From Ancylobacter amanitiformis (GTDB lineage Bacteria > Pseudomonadota > Alphaproteobacteria > Rhizobiales > Xanthobacteraceae): a stretch of 64,000 nt of DNA. The stretch spans positions 124,001 through 188,000 of the forward strand of contig NZ_JAUSVR010000003.1 in NCBI RefSeq assembly GCF_030814815.1, read 5' to 3'. Made by a program: the position numbers and the translations under genes. How positions within the stretch are numbered: the first letter of the stretch is position 1; every line of letters begins with the position of its first letter. The notes beneath the pieces were generated by a model that worked only from the letters and a program-made list of their open reading frames with translations, ran no database searches and was not told the DNA's origin. Positions 10,719 to 21,619 of the stretch are shown here, one piece after another.

Positions 10719-12116
10719 ATGGCAGGCAAGGTACATCCGGTCGACGCAGTGCTGCCGTGGCCGCGGCTGGCCACGCTGGGGCTGCAGCATGTGCTGGTCA
10801 TGTATGCCGGCGCGGTCGCGGTGCCGCTCATCATCGGGCGCGCGCTGAAGCTGCCGCCGGAGGATGTCGCCTTTCTCATCAGCGCCGACCTGTTCGCCTG
10901 CGGCATCGCCACGCTGATCCAGAGCCTCGGCTTTCCCGGAATGGGCATCCGCCTGCCGGTCATGATGGGCGTGACCTTCGCCTCGGTCGGCCCGATGCTG
11001 GCCATGGCGGGCGATCCCTCGATCGGCCTGCTCGGCATCTACGGCTCGGTGATCGCGGCCGGCGTGTTCGGCATCCTCATCGCGCCCTTCGTGTCGCGGC
11101 TGCTGCCGCTGTTCCCGCCGGTCGTGACCGGCACGATCATTCTGGTGATCGGCATCTCGCTGATGCGGGTCGGCATCAACTGGGCCGGCGGCGGGTTGCC
11201 GATGCTGACCCGCGTGGTGGATGGCGTGCCGGGTTCCTTCCCCAATCCCGGCTATGGGCAGTTGCAAGGGCTCGGCATCGCGCTGTTCGTGCTGCTCGTC
11301 ATCCTCGCGCTCACAAAATGGGGGGAGGGTTTCCTCGCCAATGTCGCGGTGCTGCTCGGCATTGTCGCGGGCTGTGCGCTGGCGAGCGTGCTGGGCATCA
11401 TGCATTTCGAGAATGTGGCGGCGGCGGCATGGTTCGCCCCGGTGCTGCCCTTCCATTTCGGCGTGCCGAGTTTCCACCTCGTGCCGATCCTCACCATGTG
11501 CCTCGTCATGGTGGTGGTGATGATCGAATCGCTCGGCATGTTCCTCGCGCTCGCCGACATGACCGGCCGCAAGCTCGACCGCGCGGCGTTGACGGCGGGG
11601 CTGCGGGCGGACGGTGTCGGGACGCTGATCGGCGGCATCTTCAACACCTTTCCCTACACGTCCTTCTCGCAGAATGTCGGGCTGGTCGGCGTCACCGGGG
11701 TGCGCTCGCGCTTCGTGACGGCGGCGGGCGGCGTCATCATGCTGGCGCTGGGGCTGCTGCCGAAAATGGCCGCCATCGTCGAGGCCGTGCCGCAGGTCGT
11801 GCTCGGCGGGGCGGGGCTGGTCATGTTCGGCATGGTCGCGGCCACGGGTGCGCGCATTCTCACCAATGTCGACTTCCGCACCAACCGGTTCAATCTCTAT
11901 GTCGTGGCGGTGTCGGTCGGCTTCGGCATGATCCCGCTGGTGTCGCCGCATTTCTTCAAGAACCTGCCGCATGCCCTGCAGCCTCTGCTGGAATCCGGCA
12001 TCCTGCTCGCCGCGCTGGTGGCGGTGGGGCTCAATGCTTTCTTCAACGGTTTGCGCAGCGGCGCGGAAGTGGAGCGTGCGGCGGCGAGCGCGGCAGCGGC
12101 CGTGGAGCATGGCTGA
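10719..12116 (+). CDS. NCS2 family nucleobase:cation symporter (uracil/xanthine permease)
   Basis: This 465-residue protein has about 12-14 hydrophobic segments and the NCS2 signature QNVGLVGVTGVRSR near its middle (Q-N-x-G-x4-T-G). Proteins of this family import uracil, xanthine or urate with protons or sodium. The final residues are Ala-rich and cytoplasmic. The gene lies between ftsH and glmM, which are neighbours in most rhizobia, so it appears inserted there; it is isolated by the ftsH terminator and by a 147-base gap before glmM. Substrate cannot be told from sequence, though puuE (allantoinase) elsewhere in this window fits purine use. Confidence 0.88.
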   Translation: MAGKVHPVDAVLPWPRLATLGLQHVLVMYAGAVAVPLIIGRALKLPPEDVAFLISADLFACGIATLIQSLGFPGMGIRLPVMMGVTFASVGPMLAMAGDPSIGLLGIYGSVIAAGVFGILIAPFVSRLLPLFPPVVTGTIILVIGISLMRVGINWAGGGLPMLTRVVDGVPGSFPNPGYGQLQGLGIALFVLLVILALTKWGEGFLANVAVLLGIVAGCALASVLGIMHFENVAAAAWFAPVLPFHFGVPSFHLVPILTMCLVMVVVMIESLGMFLALADMTGRKLDRAALTAGLRADGVGTLIGGIFNTFPYTSFSQNVGLVGVTGVRSRFVTAAGGVIMLALGLLPKMAAIVEAVPQVVLGGAGLVMFGMVAATGARILTNVDFRTNRFNLYVVAVSVGFGMIPLVSPHFFKNLPHALQPLLESGILLAALVAVGLNAFFNGLRSGAEVERAAASAAAAVEHG

Positions 12117-12263
12117 GTCCGGCCGTAAGGTGCGCTTACACTTTGTGAAGCGTCCCGCAATAGCCTCAATGCTAAGGAATTCAACACAAAGAGGTTGAAT
12201 GTTCGGCCTCGCCCGAAATACGTGCCGGCGGCAGACACGTCCGCCGGAGCATTGAGGCACAGA

Positions 12264-13607
12264 ATGGCGCGCAGGTTCTTCGGCACGGACGGCATTCGCG
12301 GCCGTGCCAACGGCATCATCACCCCCGAACTGGCGCTGCATGTCGGCATGGCCACAGGCCTGGTGTTCCATCGCGGCGAACACCGCCATCGCGTGGTGAT
12401 CGGCAAGGATACGCGGCTGTCCGGCTACATGATCGAGAACGCGCTGGTGGCCGGCTTCACCTCGGTGGGAATGGATGTGCTGCTGCTCGGCCCGATGCCG
12501 ACCCCGGCAGTGGCCATGCTCACCCATTCCATGCGCGCCGATGTCGGGGTGATGATCTCCGCCTCGCACAATCCGTTCGACGATAACGGCATCAAGCTGT
12601 TCGGGCCGGACGGCTACAAGCTGTCCGACGCCATCGAGGGCCAGATCGAGGACCTGCTCACCGGCGACATGTCGGCCCGCCTCGCGCCGCCCGCGCAGAT
12701 GGGCCGGGCCAAGCGGCTGGAAAGCGTGCACGCGCGCTATATCGAGTTCGCCAAGCGCACGCTGCCGCGCAACCAGTCCTTCGAAGGGATCCGGGTGGTG
12801 GTGGACAGTGCCAATGGCGCGGCCTATCGCGTGGCGCCGGAAGCGCTGTGGGAACTCGGCTGCGAGGTGATTTCCATCGGCGACAAGCCGGACGGCTTCA
12901 ACATCAACCGCGAGGTCGGCTCCACCGCGCCCGAGGCGCTGGCGGCCAAGGTGCGCGAAGTCCGCGCCGATCTCGGCATCGCGCTCGATGGCGATGCCGA
13001 CCGCGTGCTGATCGTCGACGAGAAGGGCCATCTGGTGGATGGCGACCAGCTCATGGCCGTGGTGGCCGAGAGCTTCAAGGAGGACGGGCGGCTCACGCGC
13101 GACGGCATCGTCGCCACCGTCATGTCCAATCTCGGGCTGGAGCGGCACCTCAACGGGCTCGGGCTCACGCTGGAGCGCACCCCGGTGGGCGACCGCTACG
13201 TGCTGGAGCACATGCGCGCCAACGGCTTCAATGTGGGCGGCGAACAGTCGGGCCACATCATCCTGTCGGATTATTCGACGACCGGGGACGGGCTGGTCGC
13301 GGCGCTGCAGGTTCTCGCCATGGTGCAGCGGCGCCAGCGCCCGGTGTCCGAGGTGTGCCACCGCTTCGATCCGCTGCCGCAGATCCTCAAGAATGTGCGC
13401 TACAAGAACGGGCGCCCGCTGGAAAATGACGGGGTGATCAAGGCCATCGCCGCGGCCGAGCTGCGCATCAACAGCCATGGCCGGCTGCTCATCCGCCCCT
13501 CGGGCACCGAGCCGGTGATCCGCGTGATGGGCGAGGGCGACGACCGCGACCTGGTCGAATCCGTGGTGAACGATATCGTCGATGCGGTGGGCAAGGCCGC
13601 GGCGTGA
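12264..13607 (+). CDS. glmM: Phosphoglucosamine mutase GlmM
   Basis: This 447-residue enzyme converts glucosamine-6-phosphate to glucosamine-1-phosphate on the way to UDP-GlcNAc, for peptidoglycan and lipid A. The opening [12 protein letters not shown] and the phosphoserine loop [18 protein letters not shown] (active Ser near residue 100) are diagnostic. The metal-binding loop [12 protein letters not shown] and the C-terminal [15 protein letters not shown] phosphate-binding loop are also present. The ATG at 12264 gives the family-standard MARRFFG start. The gene ends just before a dispersed palindromic repeat. Confidence 0.98.
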   Translation: MARRFFGTDGIRGRANGIITPELALHVGMATGLVFHRGEHRHRVVIGKDTRLSGYMIENALVAGFTSVGMDVLLLGPMPTPAVAMLTHSMRADVGVMISASHNPFDDNGIKLFGPDGYKLSDAIEGQIEDLLTGDMSARLAPPAQMGRAKRLESVHARYIEFAKRTLPRNQSFEGIRVVVDSANGAAYRVAPEALWELGCEVISIGDKPDGFNINREVGSTAPEALAAKVREVRADLGIALDGDADRVLIVDEKGHLVDGDQLMAVVAESFKEDGRLTRDGIVATVMSNLGLERHLNGLGLTLERTPVGDRYVLEHMRANGFNVGGEQSGHIILSDYSTTGDGLVAALQVLAMVQRRQRPVSEVCHRFDPLPQILKNVRYKNGRPLENDGVIKAIAAAELRINSHGRLLIRPSGTEPVIRVMGEGDDRDLVESVVNDIVDAVGKAAA

Positions 13608-13610
13608 TTG

Positions 13611-13714
13611 TCTCCCTCTCCCCGGGGGGAGAGGGACGGGGTGAGGGGCCCGCCCTCAGCAGCCCCTCACCCGGCGCTGTGCGCCGGCCTCTCCCCATTG
13701 GGGAGAGGTGAGGT
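13611..13714. repeat. Dispersed palindromic repeat, copy 1 (between glmM and choV)
   Basis: Two CTCTCCCC/GGGGAGAG palindromes face each other around a GTGAGGGG...CCCCTCAC pair with an inner hairpin GCCGGCC-type core. The same pattern occurs at 36087-36209 and 46201-46310. It is a REP/BIME-like intergenic element, here between convergent genes where it could also end transcription. Confidence 0.8.
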
Positions 13715-13774
13715 GCTCGCATGAATCCCGTCAGCGGCGGCATGAGTCCCGTCAGCGGCGAAGGTCGCCGACAT

Positions 13775-14968
<1,194 letters not shown>

Positions 14969-14976
14969 GATGCACC

Positions 14977-15828
14977 TCACCCCTTGCGCGAGCGGCGCTC
15001 GGGCCGCTTGCAGACGCGGTCGAGCACGATGGCGAGCACCACGATGGCGAGGCCCGCCTCGAAGCCCATGGCGATGTTCACCGAGTTCAGCGCGCGCACC
15101 ACCGGCTTGCCGAGCCCGTCCGCCCCCACGAGCGCGGCGATGACCACCATGGACAGGCTGAGCATGATGCACTGGGTGATGCCGGCCATGATGGTCGGCA
15201 GCGCATGCGGCAGTTCCACCTTGAACAGCAGCTGCGTCTTCGTCGCGCCGAACGCCTTGCCCGCCTCATAGAGCGCGGGCGGCACCGAGGAGATGCCCAG
15301 ATGCGTGAGGCGGATCGGCGCGGGAATGGAAAAGATCACCGTGGAGATCAGCCCCGGCACGGCGCCGAGCCCGAACAGCACCAGTGTCGGGATGAGATAG
15401 ACGAAGGTGGGAATGGTCTGCATCAGGTCGAGGATGGGCCGGATGCCGGTATAGAGCCAGGGCCGGTGCGCGGCGGCGATGCCGATCGGCACGCCCACCA
15501 CGACGCAGACGAAGGTGGCGCAGAAGACGAGGGAGAGCGTTTCCATCGTCGCCTGCCAGTAGCCAAGATTGGTGACCAGCAGCAGCGCGCCGAGGATGAA
15601 CACCACCAGCCCGACCGAGCGGTGCACCAGCCAGGCGACCAGCGCGAAAATCGCGATGAGCAGCAGCGGCGGCACCCAGAGCAGCGCGGCGGTGAAGCCG
15701 CCGATCAACCCGCCGAGAACCAGCGAGATGAAGTCGAACACGCTCTGCCCGTGCGTGGTCAACAGGTCGACGAAATCCCTCAGCCAGATGCCGAGTGGGA
15801 TCTTGTGCTCGGTCAGCCAATCATACAT
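14977..15828 (-). CDS. choW: Choline ABC transporter permease ChoW
   Basis: This 283-residue inner-membrane permease has about six to seven hydrophobic helices. The BPD-type cytoplasmic loop is EAGKAFGATKTQLLFKVELP, the coupling helix that contacts ChoV. The N-terminal MYDWLTEHKIPLGIWLRDFV resembles ProW-family choline permeases. ATG at 15828 follows CGGGAGCG. It is preceded by a 308-base gap from choX that holds a strong hairpin, so permease and ATPase may be made at lower level than the binding protein. Confidence 0.93.
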   Translation of the reverse strand: MYDWLTEHKIPLGIWLRDFVDLLTTHGQSVFDFISLVLGGLIGGFTAALLWVPPLLLIAIFALVAWLVHRSVGLVVFILGALLLVTNLGYWQATMETLSLVFCATFVCVVVGVPIGIAAAHRPWLYTGIRPILDLMQTIPTFVYLIPTLVLFGLGAVPGLISTVIFSIPAPIRLTHLGISSVPPALYEAGKAFGATKTQLLFKVELPHALPTIMAGITQCIMLSLSMVVIAALVGADGLGKPVVRALNSVNIAMGFEAGLAIVVLAIVLDRVCKRPERRSRKG

Positions 15829-16136
15829 GGCGCGCTCCCGGCGGGCGGAGGGGTGTGAGGGCGGGTGGGGCGATTGTTCACGCCCGAGGTCAGGGTCGCT
15901 TGAACATTTCCGCCATGGCGGGCGTCGAAGATCGGGTGCGGGCGGCACCGGTGGCGGCGCCGCCAGACGACGCGATGGCGCGCGTCACCGATGCCGGGTG
16001 CGGGCCTGTCCGCCGATCGCAGCGCAGCCCATGCTCGGGCGCGGGGGCATCGATTCCCCGCCCGGCGCGGCGGTGCTCGCACGGGCGCCTCGGCCGGCTC
16101 CGCCCACCTTGCGGGGGGGAGCCGGAGGGGCGGTGC
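15829..16136 (-). other. choX-choW intergenic region with post-choX hairpin
   Basis: No gene is visible here. On the minus strand, just past the choX stop, an 8-bp stem pairs 16118-16125 with 16094-16101 (CCGGCTCC against GGAGCCGG). Hairpins at this place in ABC importer operons often protect the binding-protein mRNA and dampen the distal genes. The rest is GC-rich sequence without a recognisable motif. Confidence 0.5.
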
Positions 16137-17096
16137 TCAGATCTTGAGCGCGGCCTTGACCGCCGGCACGGCCGGCTTGCCGTCGATCGTGGTCACGCCG
16201 GCGAGCCAGGGTTCCCACACCGAGGGATTGGCCTTCAGCCACGTGGTCGCCGCCTTCGGGCCGTCCATCGCGTCGAGCAGGATGTAGCCCATCACCACGT
16301 TCTCGGCATCGAGCGAGAATTTCAGGTTCTTGAGGAAGGTACCGACATTGGGGCACTCGGCGACATAGCCGGCGCGAGCGTTGGTGTAGATGGTGGCGCC
16401 GCCATAGTTCGGGCCGAACACGTCGTCGCCGCCCGTCAGGTAGCTCATCTTGAACTTGGAATTCATCGGGTGGGGCTCCCAGCCGAGGAAGACGATGGCT
16501 TCCTTGCGCTTGGAGGCGCGTTCCACCTGCGCCAGCATGCCCTGTTCGGAGGATTCGACGAGATCGAAGCCCTTCAGGCCGAACTTGTCGTCCTTTATCA
16601 TGTCGAGGATCAGCCGGTTGCCGTCATTTCCCGGTTCGATACCGTAGATCTTGCCGCCGAGCTTGTCCTTGAACTTGGCGATGTCGGCGAAGGACTTGAG
16701 GCCCTCGTCATAGAGATAGGTCGGCACCGCGAGCGTGTACTTGGCGCCTTCGAGGTTCACACCGATCACTTCGACGCTCTTGTCGTCGCGATAAGGCTTC
16801 AGGTCGGCTTCCATGGTCGGCATCCAGTTGCCGAGGAAGACGTCGATGTCCTTGGTCTGCATCGACTTGTAGGTCACGGGTACCGCGAGCACCTGCGTCT
16901 TGGTCGTGTAGCCCAGCGCCTCCAGGATGGTGGACGCGACCGCGGTGGTGGCGGTGATGTCGGTCCAGCCGACATCGGCGAAGCGTACCGTCTTGCAGAT
17001 AGCGGGCTCGGCGGCCTGCGCCGCGTCGCGCAGGGCGGGGGTGAAACCGAGCACCAGCCCGAGGGCGGCCGCGGCCAGAGTGTTGAACGTGCGCAT
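16137..17096 (-). CDS. choX: Choline ABC transporter substrate-binding protein ChoX
   Basis: This 319-residue periplasmic binding protein has a signal peptide ending near AAQAAEP. The mature part opens with CKTVRFADVGWTDITATTA, very like ChoX of rhizobia, and contains LGNWMPTMEADLKPY and VFLGWEPHPMN, where aromatic residues form the cation box for choline. The ATG at 17096 follows GGGAACAGCC; a second in-frame ATG seven codons upstream is possible. It starts the minus-strand import operon and is divergent from betI, with candidate operators between. Confidence 0.94.
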   Translation of the reverse strand: MRTFNTLAAAALGLVLGFTPALRDAAQAAEPAICKTVRFADVGWTDITATTAVASTILEALGYTTKTQVLAVPVTYKSMQTKDIDVFLGNWMPTMEADLKPYRDDKSVEVIGVNLEGAKYTLAVPTYLYDEGLKSFADIAKFKDKLGGKIYGIEPGNDGNRLILDMIKDDKFGLKGFDLVESSEQGMLAQVERASKRKEAIVFLGWEPHPMNSKFKMSYLTGGDDVFGPNYGGATIYTNARAGYVAECPNVGTFLKNLKFSLDAENVVMGYILLDAMDGPKAATTWLKANPSVWEPWLAGVTTIDGKPAVPAVKAALKI

Positions 17097-17326
17097 AGAT
17101 GGCTGTTCCCGTTGCATCCTGCCTGGATCATGGAACCGGGCCGGCGACACGCCAAGCCCCGGCACGACCGGTTTCGACAAGTCGGGGTCGCTTCGATCCA
17201 CCGCGCGGGCGCGGCGTCGTCATGCCGGGTCGTCGCCGCGGCGGCGGTTCGGCAGGCGTGCGATCGACCCTCTCCGCATCGCGTCGCTCATGCCGGCGAC
17301 CTTGAGATGCGGCCTCTGGAGGCTTC

Positions 17327-17346
17327 TTTTGAACAGTCATTCAAAA
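17327..17346. promoter_or_regulatory. Candidate BetI operator 1 (choX-proximal)
   Basis: A perfect inverted repeat, TTTTGAA-CAGTCA-TTCAAAA, lies in the divergent choX/betI region. It shares TTG-N5-TCATTCAA with the second palindrome at 17516-17535. The resemblance to enterobacterial BetI sites (TTGAAC/GTTCAA-like halves) is from memory and is inference. Confidence 0.5.
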
Positions 17347-17515
17347 CGCGAATGGGCCCTTTGTCACGCGTAATTTTTGCCCAGGAATTCTTATTTTTCG
17401 GGCCATTTGCGGGCAGTTTGACGATATCCGCCACGCCGGCAGTATCCACGCGACGTGCCATACCGCTCGCGTGTCCGCCCGCCGGGCAGGGTCTTCCGCA
17501 CGATGGCGAACTGTG

Positions 17516-17535
17516 TATTGTATGATCATTCAATA
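17516..17535. promoter_or_regulatory. Candidate BetI operator 2 (betI-proximal)
   Basis: The 20-base near-palindrome TATTGTATGATCATTCAATA (18 of 20 positions symmetrical, centre TGATCA) lies about 85 bases before the preferred betI start. It shares TTG-N5-TCATTCAA with site 1. This position suits autoregulation by BetI. Confidence 0.5.
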
Positions 17536-17621
17536 ACGAATGTTCCGAGCGCATGTCCCGTCGCGCGGGCCGTCATCGCCCGTTCCAGAGACGGAGCGTG
17601 GCCGATCAGGAGGAGGTGGTG

Positions 17622-18365
17622 GTGGCCGGATCCGACGCGCATGCCCGTGTTCCTCCCCAGAATTCCGCCCAGAATTCCGCCCAGAATGCCACGTCGATTG
17701 CCGGCCCGCCGCCCGAGGGGGCCGACGCCGCACCCGACCGCCGCCGCGCGCCGGAGGATGTGCGCCGCCGGCAATTGATCGACGCCACCATCGAATCGCT
17801 GGCCGAAATCGGCTTCAACGCCTCGACACTCGCCCAGATCGCCCGCCGCGCCGGTGTCTCGCCCGGGTTGGTGGCGCATTATTTCGGCGATAAGGATGGG
17901 CTGCTGGAGGCGACGCTGCGTTTCCTCTCGCTGCGGCTCTATCGTGCCACGGCGCTGCGGCTGCGCGAGGCGAGGGGGCCGCGCGCGCGCGTGCAGGCGC
18001 TGATCGATGCCAATCTCGCCCCCGAGGAATTCGACCAGCGCACCTCCAGCGTCTGGCTCGCCTTCTGGGGGCAGGTGCTGCATTCCGAGCGATTGCGGCG
18101 GGTGCAGCGCGTCTATCAGGCGCGCATGCTGGCCAATCTCCGCCACGACCTGCGCGGCATCGTCGCGCCAGGCGAGGTGGCGCGCCTCGCCATCACCATC
18201 GCCGCCGTCATCGATGGCCTGTGGCTGCGCTCCTCTCTCTCGGCGGCCGGGGAGACCGATTCGGTCAGCGCCCGGCAGATCGCCGCCCTCTTCGTCGATG
18301 CCCAGATCGCCGCCGCCTGGAGTGGCGGTGAACGCCCGGCCGCTTCCCTGAACGGACACCTCGTC
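17622..18365 (+). CDS. betI: Choline-responsive repressor BetI, reading frame continues into betB without a stop
   Basis: A TetR-family repressor of about 248 residues. The helix-turn-helix includes [20 protein letters not shown] followed by [13 protein letters not shown], nearly the BetI consensus, and the ligand domain has [16 protein letters not shown] and [14 protein letters not shown]. The BetI fold seems complete near [15 protein letters not shown] prefer the GTG at 17622 because AGGAGG lies 8 bases upstream; an ATG at 17553 has no clear ribosome site. The frame holds a 12-base repeat (QNSA units) in its N-terminal tail. It then runs [15 protein letters not shown] directly into betB's Met. 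A TGA in another frame at 18349 suggests that a one-base shift could restore a separate gene. Confidence 0.85.
17658..17690 (+). repeat. 12-base tandem repeat in betI 5' end
   Basis: Two full copies of CAGAATTCCGCC and a partial third encode [11 protein letters not shown], in the unstructured leader before the BetI DNA-binding domain. Confidence 0.8.
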
Positions 18366-19832
18366 ATGACACCTCGTCCCCCGCTTCTCGCCAATCACAT
18401 TGGCGGCCGCTACCACGCCACCGGCGGCGCCACCTTCGAGACCCGCAATCCCGCCACCGGCGACGTGCTGGCGGAAATCGAGATCGCCGGCGAGGCCGAG
18501 GTCGAAGCCGCCATCGCCGCCGCCCGCACGGGCCAGAAGCGGTGGGCCGCGATGACCGGGGCCGAGCGCGGGCGCATCCTCAAGCGCGCCGCGGATCTGC
18601 TGCGGGCGCGCAATGACGAGTTGGCGCGGCTGGAAACGCTGGATACCGGCAAGCCGATTCAGGAAACGCTCGTGGTCGATGTCGCCTCGGGCGCCGACTG
18701 CATCGAGTATTACGCCGGCCTCGCGGCCGGACTGTCGGGCGAGCATGTCGATCTCGGCCCCTCGGCCTTCGGCTATACCCGCCGCGAGCCGCTCGGCATC
18801 GTCGCCGGCATCGGCGCGTGGAACTATCCCCTGCAGATCGCCTGCTGGAAATCCGCTCCCGCGCTCGCCTGCGGCAATGCCATGCTGTTCAAGCCGGCGG
18901 AACTCACCCCGCTCACCGCGCTCAAGCTCGCGGAAATCTATGCGGAAGCCGGCGTGCTGGAGGGCGTGTTCAACGTGGTGCAGGGTTTTGCCGAGACCGG
19001 CCGCCTGCTCACCCGCCATCCCGCCATCGCCAAGGTCTCGCTCACCGGCGAGGTCGGCACCGGCCGGAAGGTGATGGCGGACGCGGCCGGCGCGCTGAAA
19101 TATGTGACGCTGGAACTGGGCGGAAAATCGCCGCTCATCGTGTTCGACGATGCCGATATCGATGACGCGGTGTCCGGCGCGCTGCTGGCGAATTTCTATT
19201 CAGCCGGCGAAGTATGCTCCAACGGGACACGCGTCTTCGTGCATGAGAGCGTGCGCCCGGCCTTCATCGAGAAGCTGGTCGCCCGTGTCGAGAAAATGGT
19301 GGTGGGCGATCCGCTGGATCCGGCAACGCAGGTCGGCGCGCTGATCTCGCCCGACCACATGGAGAAGGTGCTCGGCTATATCGCGAAGGGCAGGGCGGAG
19401 GGCGCGAAGCTGCTGGCCGGCGGAGCGCGTGTCACCGCCAATGGCCTGAGCATGGGCGCCTTCATCGCGCCCACCGTTTTCGATGGTTGCACGGACGGCA
19501 TGAGCATCGTGCGCGAGGAGATTTTCGGCCCGGTCATGGCGGTGCTCTCCTTCACGGATGAGGACGAGGTGATCGCCCGGGCCAACGATACCGAATTCGG
19601 CCTCGCCGCGGGCGTGTTCACCCGCGATCTGGCGCGCGGCCACCGGGTGATCGCCCAGCTCCACGCCGGCACCTGCTGGATCAACCATTACAACATCACG
19701 CCGATCGAGCTGCCCTTTGGCGGGGTCAAGCAATCGGGCCTCGGCCGGGAGAACGGCAAGGCGGCGATCGAGCACTACACCCAGCTGAAAAGCGTCTATG
19801 TCAATCTCGGCCATGTCGAGGCACCCTACTGA
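18366..19832 (+). CDS. betB: Betaine aldehyde dehydrogenase BetB
   Basis: This 488-residue NAD(P)-dependent aldehyde dehydrogenase oxidises betaine aldehyde to glycine betaine. Visible motifs include [15 protein letters not shown], the catalytic base Glu in [10 protein letters not shown], the nucleophile Cys in [15 protein letters not shown], and [13 protein letters not shown]. The internal ATG at 18366 gives the normal family length and the typical opening [14 protein letters not shown], with only a weak GGA ribosome site 9 bases upstream. Upstream codons are open back through betI. betA follows with a one-base TGATG overlap. Confidence 0.95.
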   Translation: MTPRPPLLANHIGGRYHATGGATFETRNPATGDVLAEIEIAGEAEVEAAIAAARTGQKRWAAMTGAERGRILKRAADLLRARNDELARLETLDTGKPIQETLVVDVASGADCIEYYAGLAAGLSGEHVDLGPSAFGYTRREPLGIVAGIGAWNYPLQIACWKSAPALACGNAMLFKPAELTPLTALKLAEIYAEAGVLEGVFNVVQGFAETGRLLTRHPAIAKVSLTGEVGTGRKVMADAAGALKYVTLELGGKSPLIVFDDADIDDAVSGALLANFYSAGEVCSNGTRVFVHESVRPAFIEKLVARVEKMVVGDPLDPATQVGALISPDHMEKVLGYIAKGRAEGAKLLAGGARVTANGLSMGAFIAPTVFDGCTDGMSIVREEIFGPVMAVLSFTDEDEVIARANDTEFGLAAGVFTRDLARGHRVIAQLHAGTCWINHYNITPIELPFGGVKQSGLGRENGKAAIEHYTQLKSVYVNLGHVEAPY

Positions 19833-21514
19833 TGGCCAGCACCTCGCCCGACATCTTCGACTATGTCATCATCGGCGCCGGCTCGGCCGGCTGTGTCCTG
19901 GCCGACCGGCTGAGCGCGGATGGTACCAATCGGGTACTGGTGCTCGAATATGGCGGGTCGGACCGCTCCATGTTCATCCAGATGCCGAGCGCGCTCTCCA
20001 TCCCGATGAACATGAAGAAATACAACTGGATGTACGAGAGCGAGCCGGAGCCCGGGCTCGGCGGCCGGCGGATGCACTGCCCGCGCGGCAAGGTGCTGGG
20101 CGGCTCGTCCTCGATCAACGGCATGGTCTACATGCGCGGTAGCCCGGCCGATTTCGACCGCTGGCAGGAGGAGGGCGCGCAGGGCTGGTCCTATGCCGAC
20201 GTGCTGCCCTATTTCCGCAAGGCCGAGAGCCGGCAAGAAAGCCGCGACTCGGGGGGCGATGAATATCGCGGGGCAGAGGGGCCATTGGCCAACCGCTACG
20301 GCCCGTTGAAGAACCCGCTCTACAATGCCTTTGTCGAGGCGGCGGTGCAGGCTGGGTATGCCGCCAGCGACGATGTCAACGGCTTCAACCAGGAAGGCTT
20401 CGGCCGCATGGACATGACCGTCAAGGACGGCGTGCGCTGGTCGGCGGCCAATGCCTATCTCAAGCCGGCGATGAAGCGGGCCAACCTTCGGGTGGAGACC
20501 CATGCCCGTGTCGAGCGCATCCTGTTCGAGGGGCGCCGGGCGGTTGGGGTCGCCTGGTCGCGCGGCGGCGAGAAGCACCATGCGCGTGCCGGCCGCGAAG
20601 TGATCCTTTCGGGGGGCTCGATCGCCTCGCCGCAAATGCTGAAACTGTCCGGCATCGGCGATGCGGACGAGCTGAAATCGCACGGCATCGAGGTGATCGC
20701 GCATCGGCGCGGCGTCGGCGAGAACCTGCAGGATCACCTGGAGATCTATTTCCAGCAGGCCTGCACCCAGCCGATCACGCTCTATTCGCAGATGGGCCTT
20801 CTTGCGCGCGGCATGATCGGCGCTCGCTGGCTGCTGACCCGGGACGGGCTTGGCGCGACCAACCATTTCGAGACCTGCGGCTTCATCCGCTCGCGCGCGG
20901 GTGTCGCCTCGCCGGACATCCAGTATCATTTCCTGCCCCTGGCCGTGACCTATGACGGGCAGGGCATGGCAAGCGAGCACGGTTTCCAGGCCCATGTCGG
21001 GCCGATGCGCTCCAAGAGCCGTGGCTGGGTGCGGCTCAACTCCGCCGATCCGTTCGACAAGCCGCGCATCCAGTTCAACTATCTCACCCATCCCGACGAT
21101 CTCGTGGAGTTCCGCGCGACCGTGCGCCTCACCCGCGAGATCTTCGCGCAACCCGCGCTCGCCCCCTATCGCGGCCGGGAGATCCAGCCCGGCGCGGGCG
21201 TGACCAGCGACGCGGCGATCGACGACTTCGTGCGGGCGCATGTCGAGAGCGCGTATCATCCCTCGTGCTCGTGCAAGATGGGCGCGGCAAGCGACCCGCT
21301 GGCGGTGGTGGACCCGCAGATGCGGGTGATCGGCGTCGAGGGGCTGCGGGTGGTGGATTCCTCCACCATGCCGTCCATCACCAATGCCAATCTCAACGCG
21401 CCGACCATCATGCTGGCCGAGAAGGCGGCGGATCATATCCTCGGCAAGCCGCTTCTGGCGCCCTCCACCGCGCCCTATCACGTGGCGCCCGACTGGCGCA
21501 CCGCGCAGCGCTGA
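19832..21514 (+). CDS. betA: Choline dehydrogenase BetA
   Basis: This 560-residue GMC flavoprotein oxidises choline to betaine aldehyde and can act on the aldehyde too. The FAD-binding motif DYVIIGAGSAGCVLADRL is at the N-terminus. GMC signatures GKVLGGSSSINGMVYMRG and SGGSIASPQMLKLSGIG follow, and the C-terminal catalytic region has SAYHPSCSCKMG and NANLNAPTIMLAEKA. It is membrane-associated and feeds electrons to quinone. It is coupled to betB by a TGATG stop-start overlap. Confidence 0.97.
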   Translation: MASTSPDIFDYVIIGAGSAGCVLADRLSADGTNRVLVLEYGGSDRSMFIQMPSALSIPMNMKKYNWMYESEPEPGLGGRRMHCPRGKVLGGSSSINGMVYMRGSPADFDRWQEEGAQGWSYADVLPYFRKAESRQESRDSGGDEYRGAEGPLANRYGPLKNPLYNAFVEAAVQAGYAASDDVNGFNQEGFGRMDMTVKDGVRWSAANAYLKPAMKRANLRVETHARVERILFEGRRAVGVAWSRGGEKHHARAGREVILSGGSIASPQMLKLSGIGDADELKSHGIEVIAHRRGVGENLQDHLEIYFQQACTQPITLYSQMGLLARGMIGARWLLTRDGLGATNHFETCGFIRSRAGVASPDIQYHFLPLAVTYDGQGMASEHGFQAHVGPMRSKSRGWVRLNSADPFDKPRIQFNYLTHPDDLVEFRATVRLTREIFAQPALAPYRGREIQPGAGVTSDAAIDDFVRAHVESAYHPSCSCKMGAASDPLAVVDPQMRVIGVEGLRVVDSSTMPSITNANLNAPTIMLAEKAADHILGKPLLAPSTAPYHVAPDWRTAQR

Positions 21515-21529
21515 GCGCGGTGGGGGAGG

Positions 21530-21553
21530 CGCCGGCCGGAGGACAGGCCGGCG
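21530..21553 (+). terminator. Hairpin after betA
   Basis: An 8-bp perfect stem, CGCCGGCC (21530-21537) against GGCCGGCG (21546-21553), lies 16 bases after the betA stop. It has no T run, so it may protect the 3' end or act with Rho rather than terminate on its own. Confidence 0.45.
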
Positions 21554-21619
21554 TGCTGGGACTTCACACAAATGTCACGGCGGGTGGGCCAGATGCGCTC
21601 CCTTTGTGCAGGTGAGCCC

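Larger units (their letters stand above)
17097..17552. promoter_or_regulatory. Divergent choX / betI control region
   Basis: This roughly 450-base region has no convincing gene. It holds two related palindromes and an AT-rich stretch between about 17330 and 17400 that stands out from its GC-rich surroundings, so both promoters probably lie here. Several open frames that cross it are compositional noise. Confidence 0.6.

Noticed and set aside
10455-13478. A 1007-residue open frame on the minus strand across the permease and glmM
   Set aside because: It runs antisense to two well-recognised genes and is rich in His, Arg and Gln, as expected of a high-GC shadow frame.
17526-19019. A 497-residue minus-strand frame
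   Set aside because: It is antisense to betI and betB and lacks any motif.
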